NCBI GenBank assembly: GCA_019751575.1
Contig: JAIENF010000730.1
Coordinates: forward strand, 1 to 7,119
DNA: 7,119 nt
Direction of reading: 5' to 3'
Source: Burkholderiales bacterium
GTDB taxonomy: Bacteria > Pseudomonadota > Gammaproteobacteria > Burkholderiales > CAIKXV01
Shown: one piece after another, positions 1 to 5,818 of the stretch
How the letters are laid out: each line of letters begins with the position of its first letter
How positions within the stretch are numbered: position 1 is the first letter of the stretch
The notes under the pieces: model-generated
Seen by the model: only the letters and a program-made list of their open reading frames with translations
Database searches by the model: none
Told to the model about the DNA's origin: nothing
Position numbers and translations under genes: made by a program

Positions 1-283
1 CCTGAACCGGCGGCGGGAGCCGCTCGAGGCGTTCCCGCTCGACAACCTCAAGAGGGTGGGCTCCCTGCAGCAGGGCAAGGCCATGTTCGCGCTGATCCGC
101 ACGCCGGACAACAACCTGTTCCGCGTGCGGCAGAACAACTACATCGGGCAGAACTTCGGGTTGATCATCCAGGTGGATGAAACCGGGATGAAGCTGAAGG
201 AACTCGTGCAAGACGGTGCCGGCGAGTGGATCGAACGGATCACTTCGCTGTTCCTGCAAGACGAAACGGAGACAAAACGATGA
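1..283 (+). CDS. pilP: PilP, type IV pilus assembly protein (C-terminal part, 5' end outside window)
   Basis: The frame is open from base 2 to the TGA at 281-283 and gives the last 93 residues; the start lies upstream of the window. The fragment begins with a family-typical segment containing RRREPLEAFPLDNLK, followed by a compact beta-rich stretch with NNYIGQNFG and a closing GEWIERITSLFLQDE. This is how the PilP C-terminal (GspC-HR-like) domain normally reads. PilP is known as an inner-membrane lipoprotein that binds PilN/PilO and contacts the periplasmic N-domains of PilQ, so it links the alignment subcomplex to the secretin. The lipobox and disordered linker would lie outside the window. 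The stop overlaps the pilQ start (ATGA), which supports one transcript and coupled translation. The assignment rests on recalled family motifs and on the adjacent pilQ. Confidence 0.93.
   Translation, partial: LNRRREPLEAFPLDNLKRVGSLQQGKAMFALIRTPDNNLFRVRQNNYIGQNFGLIIQVDETGMKLKELVQDGAGEWIERITSLFLQDETETKR
268..271 (+). promoter_or_regulatory. Ribosome binding site of pilQ
   Basis: GGAG lies 8 nt before the ATG at 280, inside the end of pilP. It supports 280 as the start over the in-frame GTG at 226, which would run 18 codons further into pilP, and over the in-frame ATG at 316. Confidence 0.7.
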
Positions 284-2466
284 ATCGCTCGATCTCGCAG
301 CGCGAGGCGAACCGGATGCCTGTTCGCGACCGGACGGTGCAGGACCGCACGTCGCTTGGCTGGAGCGTTGCATGGATGATGCTCTGGTCGCTGCTTGCAA
401 TGGCGGTGGCCGGCACTGCGCTCGCGCAGACCGCAGCCCAGCCCGGCAACGCGATCCAGTCGGTGACTGCGGCGATCGCCCAGGGCGGCAACGTGCTGGT
501 GCGCATCACCATGAAGGAAGCGCCGCGCGTCGCGCCGAACGGATTCCAGATCACGAACCCGTCGCGGCTGTCTTTCGATTTCCCGAACACCGCCAACGGC
601 ACCGGCCGTAACACCCAGGACGTGGCCCAGGGCGACCTGCGCAGCCTGAACCTCGTACAGGTCGGCGACCGCACCCGCCTCGTGCTCAACATGGCCCGTA
701 CCGTGCCGTTCGAGACCCGCATCGAAGGCAACACGATCATCGTCGCGCTGCAGGGCGCGGGCGGAATCGCCGCAGGCGTGGCACCGGCCCCGACCCGCTT
801 CGCGGAAGACACCAGCGGTCGCCAGCACCGGATCCTCAACATCGACTTCCGCCGCACCAGCGAAGGCGCAGGCAACGTGGTCATCGACCTCGCCGACAAC
901 AACACCGGCATCGACGTCAGGCAGCAGGGCCGGAACATCGTCGTCGAATTCCAGCGCACCCAGATGCCGCAGCACCTGCAGCGCCGCCTCGACGTGACCG
1001 ACTTCTCGACGCCGGTGCAGTTCATCAATGCCCAGCAGTCCGGCGAGAACGTGCGGCTGGAGATCCAGCCGCGCGGCCAGTGGGAACAATCCGCATTCCA
1101 GGCCGACAACCGGTTCATCCTCGAAGTGAAGCCGATCGTCGAGGACCCGACCCGGCTGGGCGGGGGCCAGCGCCGCTACACCGGCGACAAGCTGTCACTG
1201 AACTTCCAGAACGTCGAAGTGCGTGCGGTGCTGCAGGTGCTCGCCGACTTCACCGGGCTGAACATCATCACCAGCGACACGGTCAGCGGCAACCTCACGC
1301 TGCGCCTCAGGGACGTGCCGTGGGACCAGGCGATGGACATCATCCTCCAGGCGAAGGGCCTGGACATGCGCAAGACCGGCAACGTGATGTGGATCGCCCC
1401 GCGAGACGAACTGGCCACGCGCGACAAGCTGGAAGCCGAATCTCGGCAGCAGCTCGCCGACCTCGAGCAGGTGCGTACCGAGACCTTCCAGCTCAACTAC
1501 GCGCGCGCCGATGCATTCCAGAAGATCCTGACCGATCCGCAGCAGCGCGTGCTGTCGCGCCGCGGCAGCGCCGTGATCGATCCGCGCACCAACACCCTGT
1601 TCATCCAGGACACGCCGAGCAAGCTCGACGAGATGCGCCGGCTGGTGCGCCAGATCGACGTGCCCGTGCGCCAGGTGATGATCGAGGCTCGCGTGGTCGA
1701 GGCCGCCGACACCTTCTCGCGCAACCTCGGTGCACGTCTCGGCGTCTTCGACCGCCAGGTCGGCGACACCATCGCCCATCCCACCCGCCTGACGGTCGGC
1801 GGCAACCTCGAAGCGACCGGCTTCGTCACCGGCCAGGTGGCCACCCCGATCCCGACCCTGGTGCAGAGCCTGGGCGTGAACCTGCCGGCGCAGACCATCG
1901 GTGGCGCACGCCCCGGTGCGTTCTCGGTGGTGGTGTTCAACGACAGCCTGTCGCGCTTCCTCAACCTGGAAGTGCAGGCCCTGCAGGCCGAAGGCCGGGG
2001 ACGCATCGTATCCAGCCCGCGCGTGATCACCGCCGACCAGATCGAGGCGACCATCGAACAGGGCACGGAGATCCCGTTCCAGCAGGCGACGGCCAGTGGC
2101 GCGACCGCGGTGTCGTTCAAGAAGGCCACGCTGTCCCTGAAGGTGCGCCCGCAGATCACCCCCGACGGCAACGTGATCATGACGCTCAACGTGAACAACG
2201 ACAGCGTCGGCCAGAACACGCAGTCGGGTCCGGCGATCAACACGCGCCAGATCAGCACCCAGGTGCTGGTCGAGAACGGCGGCACGGTGGTCATCGGCGG
2301 CATCTACACCCAGGATTCGCGCCAGGCGGTGAACAAGGTGCCGGTGCTCGGCGACATCCCGTTCGTCGGGTTCCTGTTCCGCGACCGCTCGATCGTCGAC
2401 GACAAGCGCGAACTGCTGATCTTCGTCACGCCGCGCGTGCTGAACGACCGACTGTCCGCGCGGTAA
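280..2466 (+). CDS. pilQ: PilQ, type IV pilus outer-membrane secretin
   Basis: 728 residues. PilQ forms the multimeric outer-membrane channel through which the type IV pilus is extruded and retracted. An Arg-rich n-region (residues 1-25) precedes a hydrophobic segment (about 26-48) and a likely signal peptidase site ALA|Q at 49/50. Two AMIN domains follow (about 58-158 and 181-286), which in this family bind peptidoglycan. Next come a secretin/TonB short N-terminal (STN) domain (about 299-373), a secretin N1 domain (about 400-462, with INTLFIQDTP-like sequence reading TNTLFIQDTPSKLDEMRRL), and the beta-barrel secretin domain starting near MIEARVVE (467). The secretin signature VPVLGDIPFVGFLFR begins at residue 687, and the protein ends shortly after LLIFVTPRVL, as usual. 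The length is normal for beta/gammaproteobacterial PilQ. The start at 280 is chosen for the ATGA overlap with pilP and the GGAG site. No truncation or frameshift is seen. Confidence 0.97.
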   Translation: MNRSISQREANRMPVRDRTVQDRTSLGWSVAWMMLWSLLAMAVAGTALAQTAAQPGNAIQSVTAAIAQGGNVLVRITMKEAPRVAPNGFQITNPSRLSFDFPNTANGTGRNTQDVAQGDLRSLNLVQVGDRTRLVLNMARTVPFETRIEGNTIIVALQGAGGIAAGVAPAPTRFAEDTSGRQHRILNIDFRRTSEGAGNVVIDLADNNTGIDVRQQGRNIVVEFQRTQMPQHLQRRLDVTDFSTPVQFINAQQSGENVRLEIQPRGQWEQSAFQADNRFILEVKPIVEDPTRLGGGQRRYTGDKLSLNFQNVEVRAVLQVLADFTGLNIITSDTVSGNLTLRLRDVPWDQAMDIILQAKGLDMRKTGNVMWIAPRDELATRDKLEAESRQQLADLEQVRTETFQLNYARADAFQKILTDPQQRVLSRRGSAVIDPRTNTLFIQDTPSKLDEMRRLVRQIDVPVRQVMIEARVVEAADTFSRNLGARLGVFDRQVGDTIAHPTRLTVGGNLEATGFVTGQVATPIPTLVQSLGVNLPAQTIGGARPGAFSVVVFNDSLSRFLNLEVQALQAEGRGRIVSSPRVITADQIEATIEQGTEIPFQQATASGATAVSFKKATLSLKVRPQITPDGNVIMTLNVNNDSVGQNTQSGPAINTRQISTQVLVENGGTVVIGGIYTQDSRQAVNKVPVLGDIPFVGFLFRDRSIVDDKRELLIFVTPRVLNDRLSAR

Positions 2467-2499
2467 CCGGGCCGTTCGATGCGCCCGGCTTCCGGGCCG

Positions 2500-2528
2500 G
2501 AGACGGGCGCGCACTGCGCGCCCGTCTC
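2500..2528 (+). terminator. Probable intrinsic terminator after pilQ
   Basis: A perfect 13-bp stem, GAGACGGGCGCGC / GCGCGCCCGTCTC, closes on the 3-nt loop ACT and is followed by GTTTCC. It lies 34 nt after the pilQ stop, where the end of the pil operon is expected. The stem is very stable, but the T-tract is only three bases, so termination could be partial or assisted by Rho. The opposite strand has no T-tract, so the orientation fits pilQ. Confidence 0.75.
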
Positions 2529-2577
2529 GTTTCCGGGGCAGGGCTGCAACCGGACGTCGCCTGGCCTCGCATCGACA

Positions 2578-2598
2578 GGCGCGCCTGCACGGCGCGCC
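2578..2598. repeat. Twin GGCGCGCC palindromes forming an 8-bp inverted repeat
   Basis: Two identical copies of the palindromic octamer GGCGCGCC (2578-2585 and 2591-2598) are separated by TGCAC. Each copy is self-complementary, so the pair is both a direct and an inverted repeat and could fold as an 8-bp hairpin with a 5-nt loop. The first copy lies within a longer 12-bp palindrome, CAGGCGCGCCTG (2576-2587). The element ends just before the proposed aroK -35 box. Whether it is an operator, a second terminator stem or chance in GC-rich DNA cannot be told here. Confidence 0.5.
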
Positions 2599-2600
2599 GG

Positions 2601-2628
2601 CTGAACCGGCCGGACCGCGCGTTACAAT
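2601..2628 (+). promoter_or_regulatory. Probable sigma-70-type promoter of aroK
   Basis: A good -10 box TACAAT (2623-2628) is preceded, after a 16-bp spacer, by a weak -35 candidate CTGAAC (2601-2606, three matches to TTGACA). The -10 stands out as A/T-rich in very GC-rich DNA and lies after the pilQ terminator, where a new promoter is needed. Counting 7 bases beyond the hexamer puts +1 at 2635, the A of the aroK ATG. A 5-bp inverted repeat GCCGG-CTGAA-CCGGC (2596-2610) spans the -35. Confidence 0.55.
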
Positions 2629-2634
2629 CGGCGC

Positions 2635-3300
2635 ATGGAGACGATCGACCCCTGCACGGCAGTGCAGACGCCCGCCGACACGCCCGCCGACGCGCCCGCG
2701 CTCGCCGGCGACGGGTGCACGGAGGCCTGCGCGACGGCGGACGCGCATCCGGCCGAGACGTGCAAGGTCGACGGCAGCGTCTTCCTCGTCGGCATGATGG
2801 GCGCCGGCAAGACCTCGGTCGGACGACAGCTTGCACAGCGCCTGGGCAAGCGTTTCGTCGACGCCGACCAGGAGATCGAGGCACGCTGCGGCGTGTCCAT
2901 ACCGGTCATCTTCGAGATCGAGGGCGAAGCCGGGTTCCGCCTTCGAGAACGGCAGGTGATCGACGAACTCACTGCGCTGCCGGACATCGTGCTGGCCACC
3001 GGCGGGGGCGCGGTGCTGTCGGAAGACAGCCGCCGGCGGATGCACGAGCGCGGCCTCGTCGTCTACCTGAAGGCCTCGGCGAGCGAGATCTGGCATCGTA
3101 CCCGGCGCGACCGCAGCCGGCCGCTGCTCGCCACGCGCGATCCGCAGCAACGCATCATCGAGCTGCTGGCGGCGCGCGAGTCCCTGTATGCAGAGACGGC
3201 GCACGTGACCATCGAGAGCACGCATGAAAGCGTGAAGTCGATGGTGTCGCGGCTGATCGAGCGCCTGAACCAGCGGGCACAAGGCCCGGAGCCCACATGA
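2635..3300 (+). CDS. aroK: Shikimate kinase AroK with N-terminal extension
   Basis: 221 residues. It phosphorylates shikimate at the 3-hydroxyl with ATP, the fifth step of the shikimate pathway, in the cytoplasm. The kinase core starts near residue 48: Walker [10 protein letters not shown] (53-61), the VDAD..IE shikimate-binding segment (D78), GFRLRE (R102), the glycine motif ATGGGAV (121-127), the lid region RDRSRPLL (R162), and RESLYAETA (R181). These are the expected family positions. The family usually has 170-190 residues. Here about 47 extra residues precede the core, rich in Ala, Pro, Thr and Asp, with four Cys (7, 28, 32, 43). The only in-frame start codons before the core are ATG 2635 and GTG 2662. 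Neither has a well-placed Shine-Dalgarno site, but the ATG coincides with the predicted transcription start, so I keep it. The stop overlaps the aroB ATG by 4 bp. The function is secure; the exact N-terminus is less so. Confidence 0.95.
   Translation: METIDPCTAVQTPADTPADAPALAGDGCTEACATADAHPAETCKVDGSVFLVGMMGAGKTSVGRQLAQRLGKRFVDADQEIEARCGVSIPVIFEIEGEAGFRLRERQVIDELTALPDIVLATGGGAVLSEDSRRRMHERGLVVYLKASASEIWHRTRRDRSRPLLATRDPQQRIIELLAARESLYAETAHVTIESTHESVKSMVSRLIERLNQRAQGPEPT
2671..2700 (+). repeat. 12-bp tandem repeat, about 2.5 copies, inside aroK
   Basis: CCCGCCGACACG (2671-2682) and CCCGCCGACGCG (2683-2694) differ by one base and are followed by the half-copy CCCGCG. They encode the [10 protein letters not shown] stretch of the AroK extension. 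Local duplication by slippage is a likely origin for part of this low-complexity segment. Confidence 0.65.
3288..3291 (+). promoter_or_regulatory. Ribosome binding site of aroB
   Basis: GGAG lies 5 nt before ATG 3297 and 11 nt before the in-frame ATG 3303, inside the end of aroK. The spacing is near the edge of the usual range for either start, so it does not settle the choice. The ATGA overlap favours 3297. Confidence 0.5.
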
Positions 3301-4424
3301 ACATGGATGTTTCCCGCCCGTCCACCGATGGCGCCACCCAGGTCGTCGAGGTCTCGCTCGCCGACCGCAGCTATCCGATCGTCATCGGCCGCGGCGTCTC
3401 CACCGACAGCGGCCTGATCGCGCGCCATCTCGGGCCGGGCCGGGCGGCACTGGTCACCAGCGAGGTGGTCGGTGCCCTCTACCTCGCACCGGTCACCGCA
3501 GCGCTCGCGGCGGCCGGCATCGAGGCGGTGCCGATCGTCCTGCCCGACGGAGAACAGCACAAGAACTGGCAGGTGCTGAACACGGTGTTCGACCACCTGA
3601 TCGAACATCGCTGCGATCGCCGCACCCCGGTCATCGCGCTGGGCGGTGGCGTGATCGGCGACCTGGCCGGGTTCGCGGCTGCCACCTGGCAGCGCGGCGT
3701 GCCGTTCGTGCAGATCCCGACCACGCTGCTGGCGCAGGTCGACTCGTCGGTCGGCGGCAAGACGGCGATCAACCACCCGCAGGGCAAGAACATGATCGGC
3801 GCCTTCCACCAGCCCGGCCTGGTGCTGGCCGACACGGCGCTGCTCGATACACTGCCCGACCGGGAACTGTCCGCCGGACTGGCGGAAGTGATCAAGTACG
3901 GCCTGATCCGCGATACCGGATTCCTCGACTGGCTGGAACCCAACCTGCCCCGGCTGCTCGCCCGCGATCCGGCCGCGCTCGCCCATGCGGTGCGCCGGTC
4001 CTGCGAGCACAAGGCCGAGGTGGTCGCTGCCGACGAACGCGAGGCCGGCCTGCGCGAAACCTTGAACCTGGGCCACACCTTCGGCCATGCGATCGAAACC
4101 GGCGTCGGCTATGGCGAATGGCTGCACGGCGAGGCGGTGGCGGCCGGAACGGTCCTCGCCGCGGCGATGTCCGCACGGCTCGGCTGGCTGGCCGAATCCG
4201 AGGTCGGACGGATCCGCCGGCTGTTCGCGCTGGCGCAGTTGCCGATCGAACCGCCCTCGATGCCGGCCGCCCGCTGGCTCGACCTGATGGGGCACGACAA
4301 GAAGGTGCGCGGCGGACGGATCCGGCTGGTGCTGCTGAAGGGAATGGGCAACGCCGTGACTACTGGCGACTACGACCCGCAAGCACTCGATGCGACGCTC
4401 GCGGAGGTCGCACGCGATGGCTGA
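3297..4424 (+). CDS. aroB: 3-dehydroquinate synthase AroB
   Basis: 375 residues, slightly longer than the usual 355-370. It converts DAHP to 3-dehydroquinate, the second step of the shikimate pathway, using NAD+ and a divalent metal in the cytoplasm. An N-terminal Rossmann-like half contains PDGEQHKN (83-90) and the NAD-binding [13 protein letters not shown] (116-128). Then come [19 protein letters not shown] (141-159, with active-site K155) and [11 protein letters not shown]. The metal ligands are visible as E197 in LAEVIKYG, H260 in NLGHTFGH and H277 in WLHGEA; their spacing matches E. coli AroB (184, 247, 264). The C-terminal half carries [19 protein letters not shown]. All catalytic landmarks are present. 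The gene overlaps aroK by 4 bp and dgt by 8 bp, so translational coupling is likely. A second in-frame ATG at 3303 is an alternative start of no functional consequence. Confidence 0.97.
   Translation: MNMDVSRPSTDGATQVVEVSLADRSYPIVIGRGVSTDSGLIARHLGPGRAALVTSEVVGALYLAPVTAALAAAGIEAVPIVLPDGEQHKNWQVLNTVFDHLIEHRCDRRTPVIALGGGVIGDLAGFAAATWQRGVPFVQIPTTLLAQVDSSVGGKTAINHPQGKNMIGAFHQPGLVLADTALLDTLPDRELSAGLAEVIKYGLIRDTGFLDWLEPNLPRLLARDPAALAHAVRRSCEHKAEVVAADEREAGLRETLNLGHTFGHAIETGVGYGEWLHGEAVAAGTVLAAAMSARLGWLAESEVGRIRRLFALAQLPIEPPSMPAARWLDLMGHDKKVRGGRIRLVLLKGMGNAVTTGDYDPQALDATLAEVARDG
4403..4408 (+). promoter_or_regulatory. Ribosome binding site deciding the dgt start
   Basis: GGAGGT, a strong Shine-Dalgarno match, lies 8 nt before ATG 4417 within the last codons of aroB. 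It fixes the dgt start at 4417 rather than at an upstream in-frame ATG at 4390, which has no such site. Confidence 0.85.
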
Positions 4425-5571
4425 CCCGGGCGCATGGCCAGGCCCTGCGGTACACGGCCTGGCGCCGTACGCCGCCGCCAGCGACCGCTCGCGCGGGCGG
4501 GTCCATGCCGAGGCGCCACCGGATGGTCGCGACGAATTCCAGCGCGACCGCGACCGGATCATCCACTCGACCGCGTTCCGGCGGCTCGAATACAAGACCC
4601 AGGTCTTCGTCAACCATGAAGGCGACCTGTTCCGGACACGCCTGACCCACAGCCTCGAAGTGGCGCAGATCGCGCGTTCGATCGCGCGCAACCTGGGCCT
4701 GAACGAGACGCTCACCGAGGCAATCTCGCTGGCGCACGACCTCGGCCATACGCCGTTCGGCCATGCCGGCCAGGACGCGCTGAACGAATGCATGCGCGAC
4801 CACGGCGGCTTCGAGCACAACCTGCAGTCGCTGCGGGTGGTCGACCTGCTCGAGGAGCGTTACGCGGATTTCGACGGCCTGAACCTGACCTTCGAGACCC
4901 GCGAAGGCATCCTCAAGCACTGTTCGCGCCGCAACGCAGAACAGCTCGGGCCGATCGGCGAACGTTTCCTGCGCGGCGAGCAACCCTCCCTGGAAGCCCA
5001 GCTGGCCAACGTGGCCGACGAACTCGCCTACAACAACCACGATGTCGACGACGGACTGCGCTCCGGGCTGATCACGCTGGAACAGCTCGAACAGGTCGGC
5101 ATCTTCGCCCGCCATGTCGAGGAAGTGCGCGGACGCTACCCAGGCCTCGCCGGACGGCGGCTGATCCACGAGACCATCCGGCGCATGATCAACACGCTCG
5201 TCATCGACCTGACGACGGAGAGCCGACGGCTGCTTGCCGTGCATGCCCCGGACTCGATCGATGCCGTCCGCTCGGCGCCACCGATGATCGGCTTCAGCCG
5301 GTCGGTCGCCGCCGAGCAGGTGGAACTCAAGCAGTTCCTGCGGCACGCCCTTTACCGGCACTACCGCGTCGTGCGGATGAGCAGCAAGTCCCAGCGCATC
5401 CTGGCCGAGCTGTTCGCCGCCTTCCTCGGCGACCATCGGCTGTTGCCGCCGCAGGACCAGGCCCGTGCCGGCACTGACGCGCCGCGTGCGATCGCCGACT
5501 ACATCGCGGGCATGACCGATCGCTACGCGATCCGCGAGCACCGCAGGCTGTTCAGCGTCGACGAGCACTGA
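4417..5571 (+). CDS. dgt: dGTPase-like deoxynucleoside triphosphate triphosphohydrolase (HD domain)
   Basis: 384 residues. The family hydrolyses dNTPs to deoxynucleosides and triphosphate, controlling dNTP pools in the cytoplasm. Its members are commonly annotated as deoxyguanosinetriphosphate triphosphohydrolase-like, and substrate preference cannot be read from sequence. The family opening [20 protein letters not shown] is at 44-63. The HD metal site is H78 (RLTHSLEV), H107-D108 ([14 protein letters not shown]) and D201 ([16 protein letters not shown]). H111 and H116 follow in the same conserved helix, and [11 protein letters not shown] is at 129-139. The C-terminus ends [19 protein letters not shown], as is typical for this subgroup. 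The start is set by GGAGGT, and the ORF overlaps aroB by 8 bp, so it is probably the last gene of aroK-aroB-dgt. Its link to aromatic synthesis is positional only. The symbol follows family usage. Confidence 0.93.
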   Translation: MADPGAWPGPAVHGLAPYAAASDRSRGRVHAEAPPDGRDEFQRDRDRIIHSTAFRRLEYKTQVFVNHEGDLFRTRLTHSLEVAQIARSIARNLGLNETLTEAISLAHDLGHTPFGHAGQDALNECMRDHGGFEHNLQSLRVVDLLEERYADFDGLNLTFETREGILKHCSRRNAEQLGPIGERFLRGEQPSLEAQLANVADELAYNNHDVDDGLRSGLITLEQLEQVGIFARHVEEVRGRYPGLAGRRLIHETIRRMINTLVIDLTTESRRLLAVHAPDSIDAVRSAPPMIGFSRSVAAEQVELKQFLRHALYRHYRVVRMSSKSQRILAELFAAFLGDHRLLPPQDQARAGTDAPRAIADYIAGMTDRYAIREHRRLFSVDEH

Positions 5572-5582
5572 TTTCCGACACC

Positions 5583-5604
5583 GCGACCGGAAGTTCCAGG
5601 TCGC
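5583..5604. repeat. Inverted repeat just downstream of dgt
   Basis: GCGACC (5583-5588) and GGTCGC (5599-5604) are exact inverted copies. The inner GGA-AGT-TCC can extend the stem to 9 bp with one bulged A. It starts 12 nt after the dgt stop. There is no T-tract after it, so it may mark the 3' end of the aro-dgt transcript (for example as a stabilising or Rho-associated hairpin) or be a protein-binding site. Confidence 0.4.
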
Positions 5605-5620
5605 ACAGGCCACGCCTGCA

Positions 5621-5649
5621 TTGCTGCGGCGCGACTGGGCGGTTACACT
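5621..5649 (+). promoter_or_regulatory. Probable sigma-70-type promoter of gltB
   Basis: A -35 candidate TTGCTG (5621-5626) and a -10 candidate TACACT (5644-5649) are separated by exactly 17 bp. The -10 hexamer is preceded by GGT and resembles the TACAAT box before aroK. Transcription would start near 5656, about 160 nt before the gltB ATG. I saw no better promoter between here and the start codon. Confidence 0.55.
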
Positions 5650-5715
5650 CACGCGTTCGACCGGTTGATCCCTGCACGCGCCCCAGCGGTTGCGTCGCAC
5701 GCCCGGTAGACCTTC

Positions 5716-5742
5716 CGAAAGCCGCGCCCGCCGCGGCTTTCG
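5716..5742. terminator. Terminator-like hairpin in the gltB leader
   Basis: A perfect 11-bp stem CGAAAGCCGCG / CGCGGCTTTCG closes on the 5-nt loop CCCGC. The arms carry AAA on the left and TTT on the right, a common form for bidirectional terminators in GC-rich proteobacteria, but no T-run follows on either strand. It lies about 60 nt after the predicted gltB transcription start and 145 nt after the dgt stop. It is therefore either the terminator of the upstream operon, with a gltB promoter I missed further down, or an attenuator or processing hairpin in the gltB leader. Confidence 0.5.
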
Positions 5743-5808
5743 TCGCCTCTGGACGTGCCTGAACGTGCGGCTTCCGCCGGACGGGTGGCAGCGTCCCCTT
5801 CCTGTACC

Positions 5809-5813
5809 GAGGT
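5809..5813 (+). promoter_or_regulatory. Ribosome binding site deciding the gltB start
   Basis: GAGGT lies 5 nt before ATG 5819. The other in-frame candidate, ATG 5891, has no comparable site, so 5819 is preferred. Confidence 0.65.
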
Positions 5814-5818
5814 CGGCC

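Larger units (their letters stand above)
5656..5818 (+). other. Predicted gltB 5' leader
   Basis: This is the stretch between the predicted transcription start and the gltB ATG, about 163 nt. It contains the 11-bp hairpin at 5716-5742, two ACGTGC copies spaced 10 bp apart (5753-5758 and 5763-5768), and the ribosome binding site at 5809-5813. I recognise no known riboswitch or T-box in it. Its boundaries depend on the promoter call. Confidence 0.4.

Noticed and set aside
2467..2488. CCGGGC / GCCCGG 6-bp inverted repeat right after the pilQ stop, considered as a terminator
   Set aside because: It has a short stem, a 10-nt loop and no T-tract, and the perfect 13-bp stem a few bases downstream is far more convincing.
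1080..3227. A 715-codon open frame on the + strand running through pilQ, the intergenic region and most of aroK in another frame
   Set aside because: Its translation is Arg/Ala/Pro/Gly-rich with no recognisable domain, and it overlaps two genes with full family motifs. Long spurious frames are expected in DNA this GC-rich.
1195..3282. A 695-codon open frame on the - strand opposite pilQ and aroK
   Set aside because: It is an antisense shadow of the codon pattern of pilQ and aroK, rich in His, Arg, Ala and Asp, without motifs. It crosses a terminator and promoter region that make sense only for the + strand.
3063..4820. A 585-codon open frame on the - strand opposite aroB
   Set aside because: It spans parts of three well-supported + strand genes, has no recognisable domain, and has typical GC-shadow composition.
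5665..5709. A 14-codon TTG-to-TAG frame in the gltB leader, considered as an attenuation leader peptide
   Set aside because: It has no ribosome binding site and a rare start codon. It contains no Glu or Gln codons or other amino-acid run that would fit control of glutamate synthase.
5753..5768. Two ACGTGC copies exactly 10 bp apart in the gltB leader, considered as a regulator binding site
   Set aside because: Two hexamers in a GC-rich leader are too little evidence, and I recognise no regulator with this site. It is recorded only as part of the leader description.
5785..5802. TGGCAGCG... before gltB, considered as a sigma-54 (-24/-12) promoter
   Set aside because: The -24-like TGGCA is present, but no TTGC/GC element occurs at the required 10-bp spacing.
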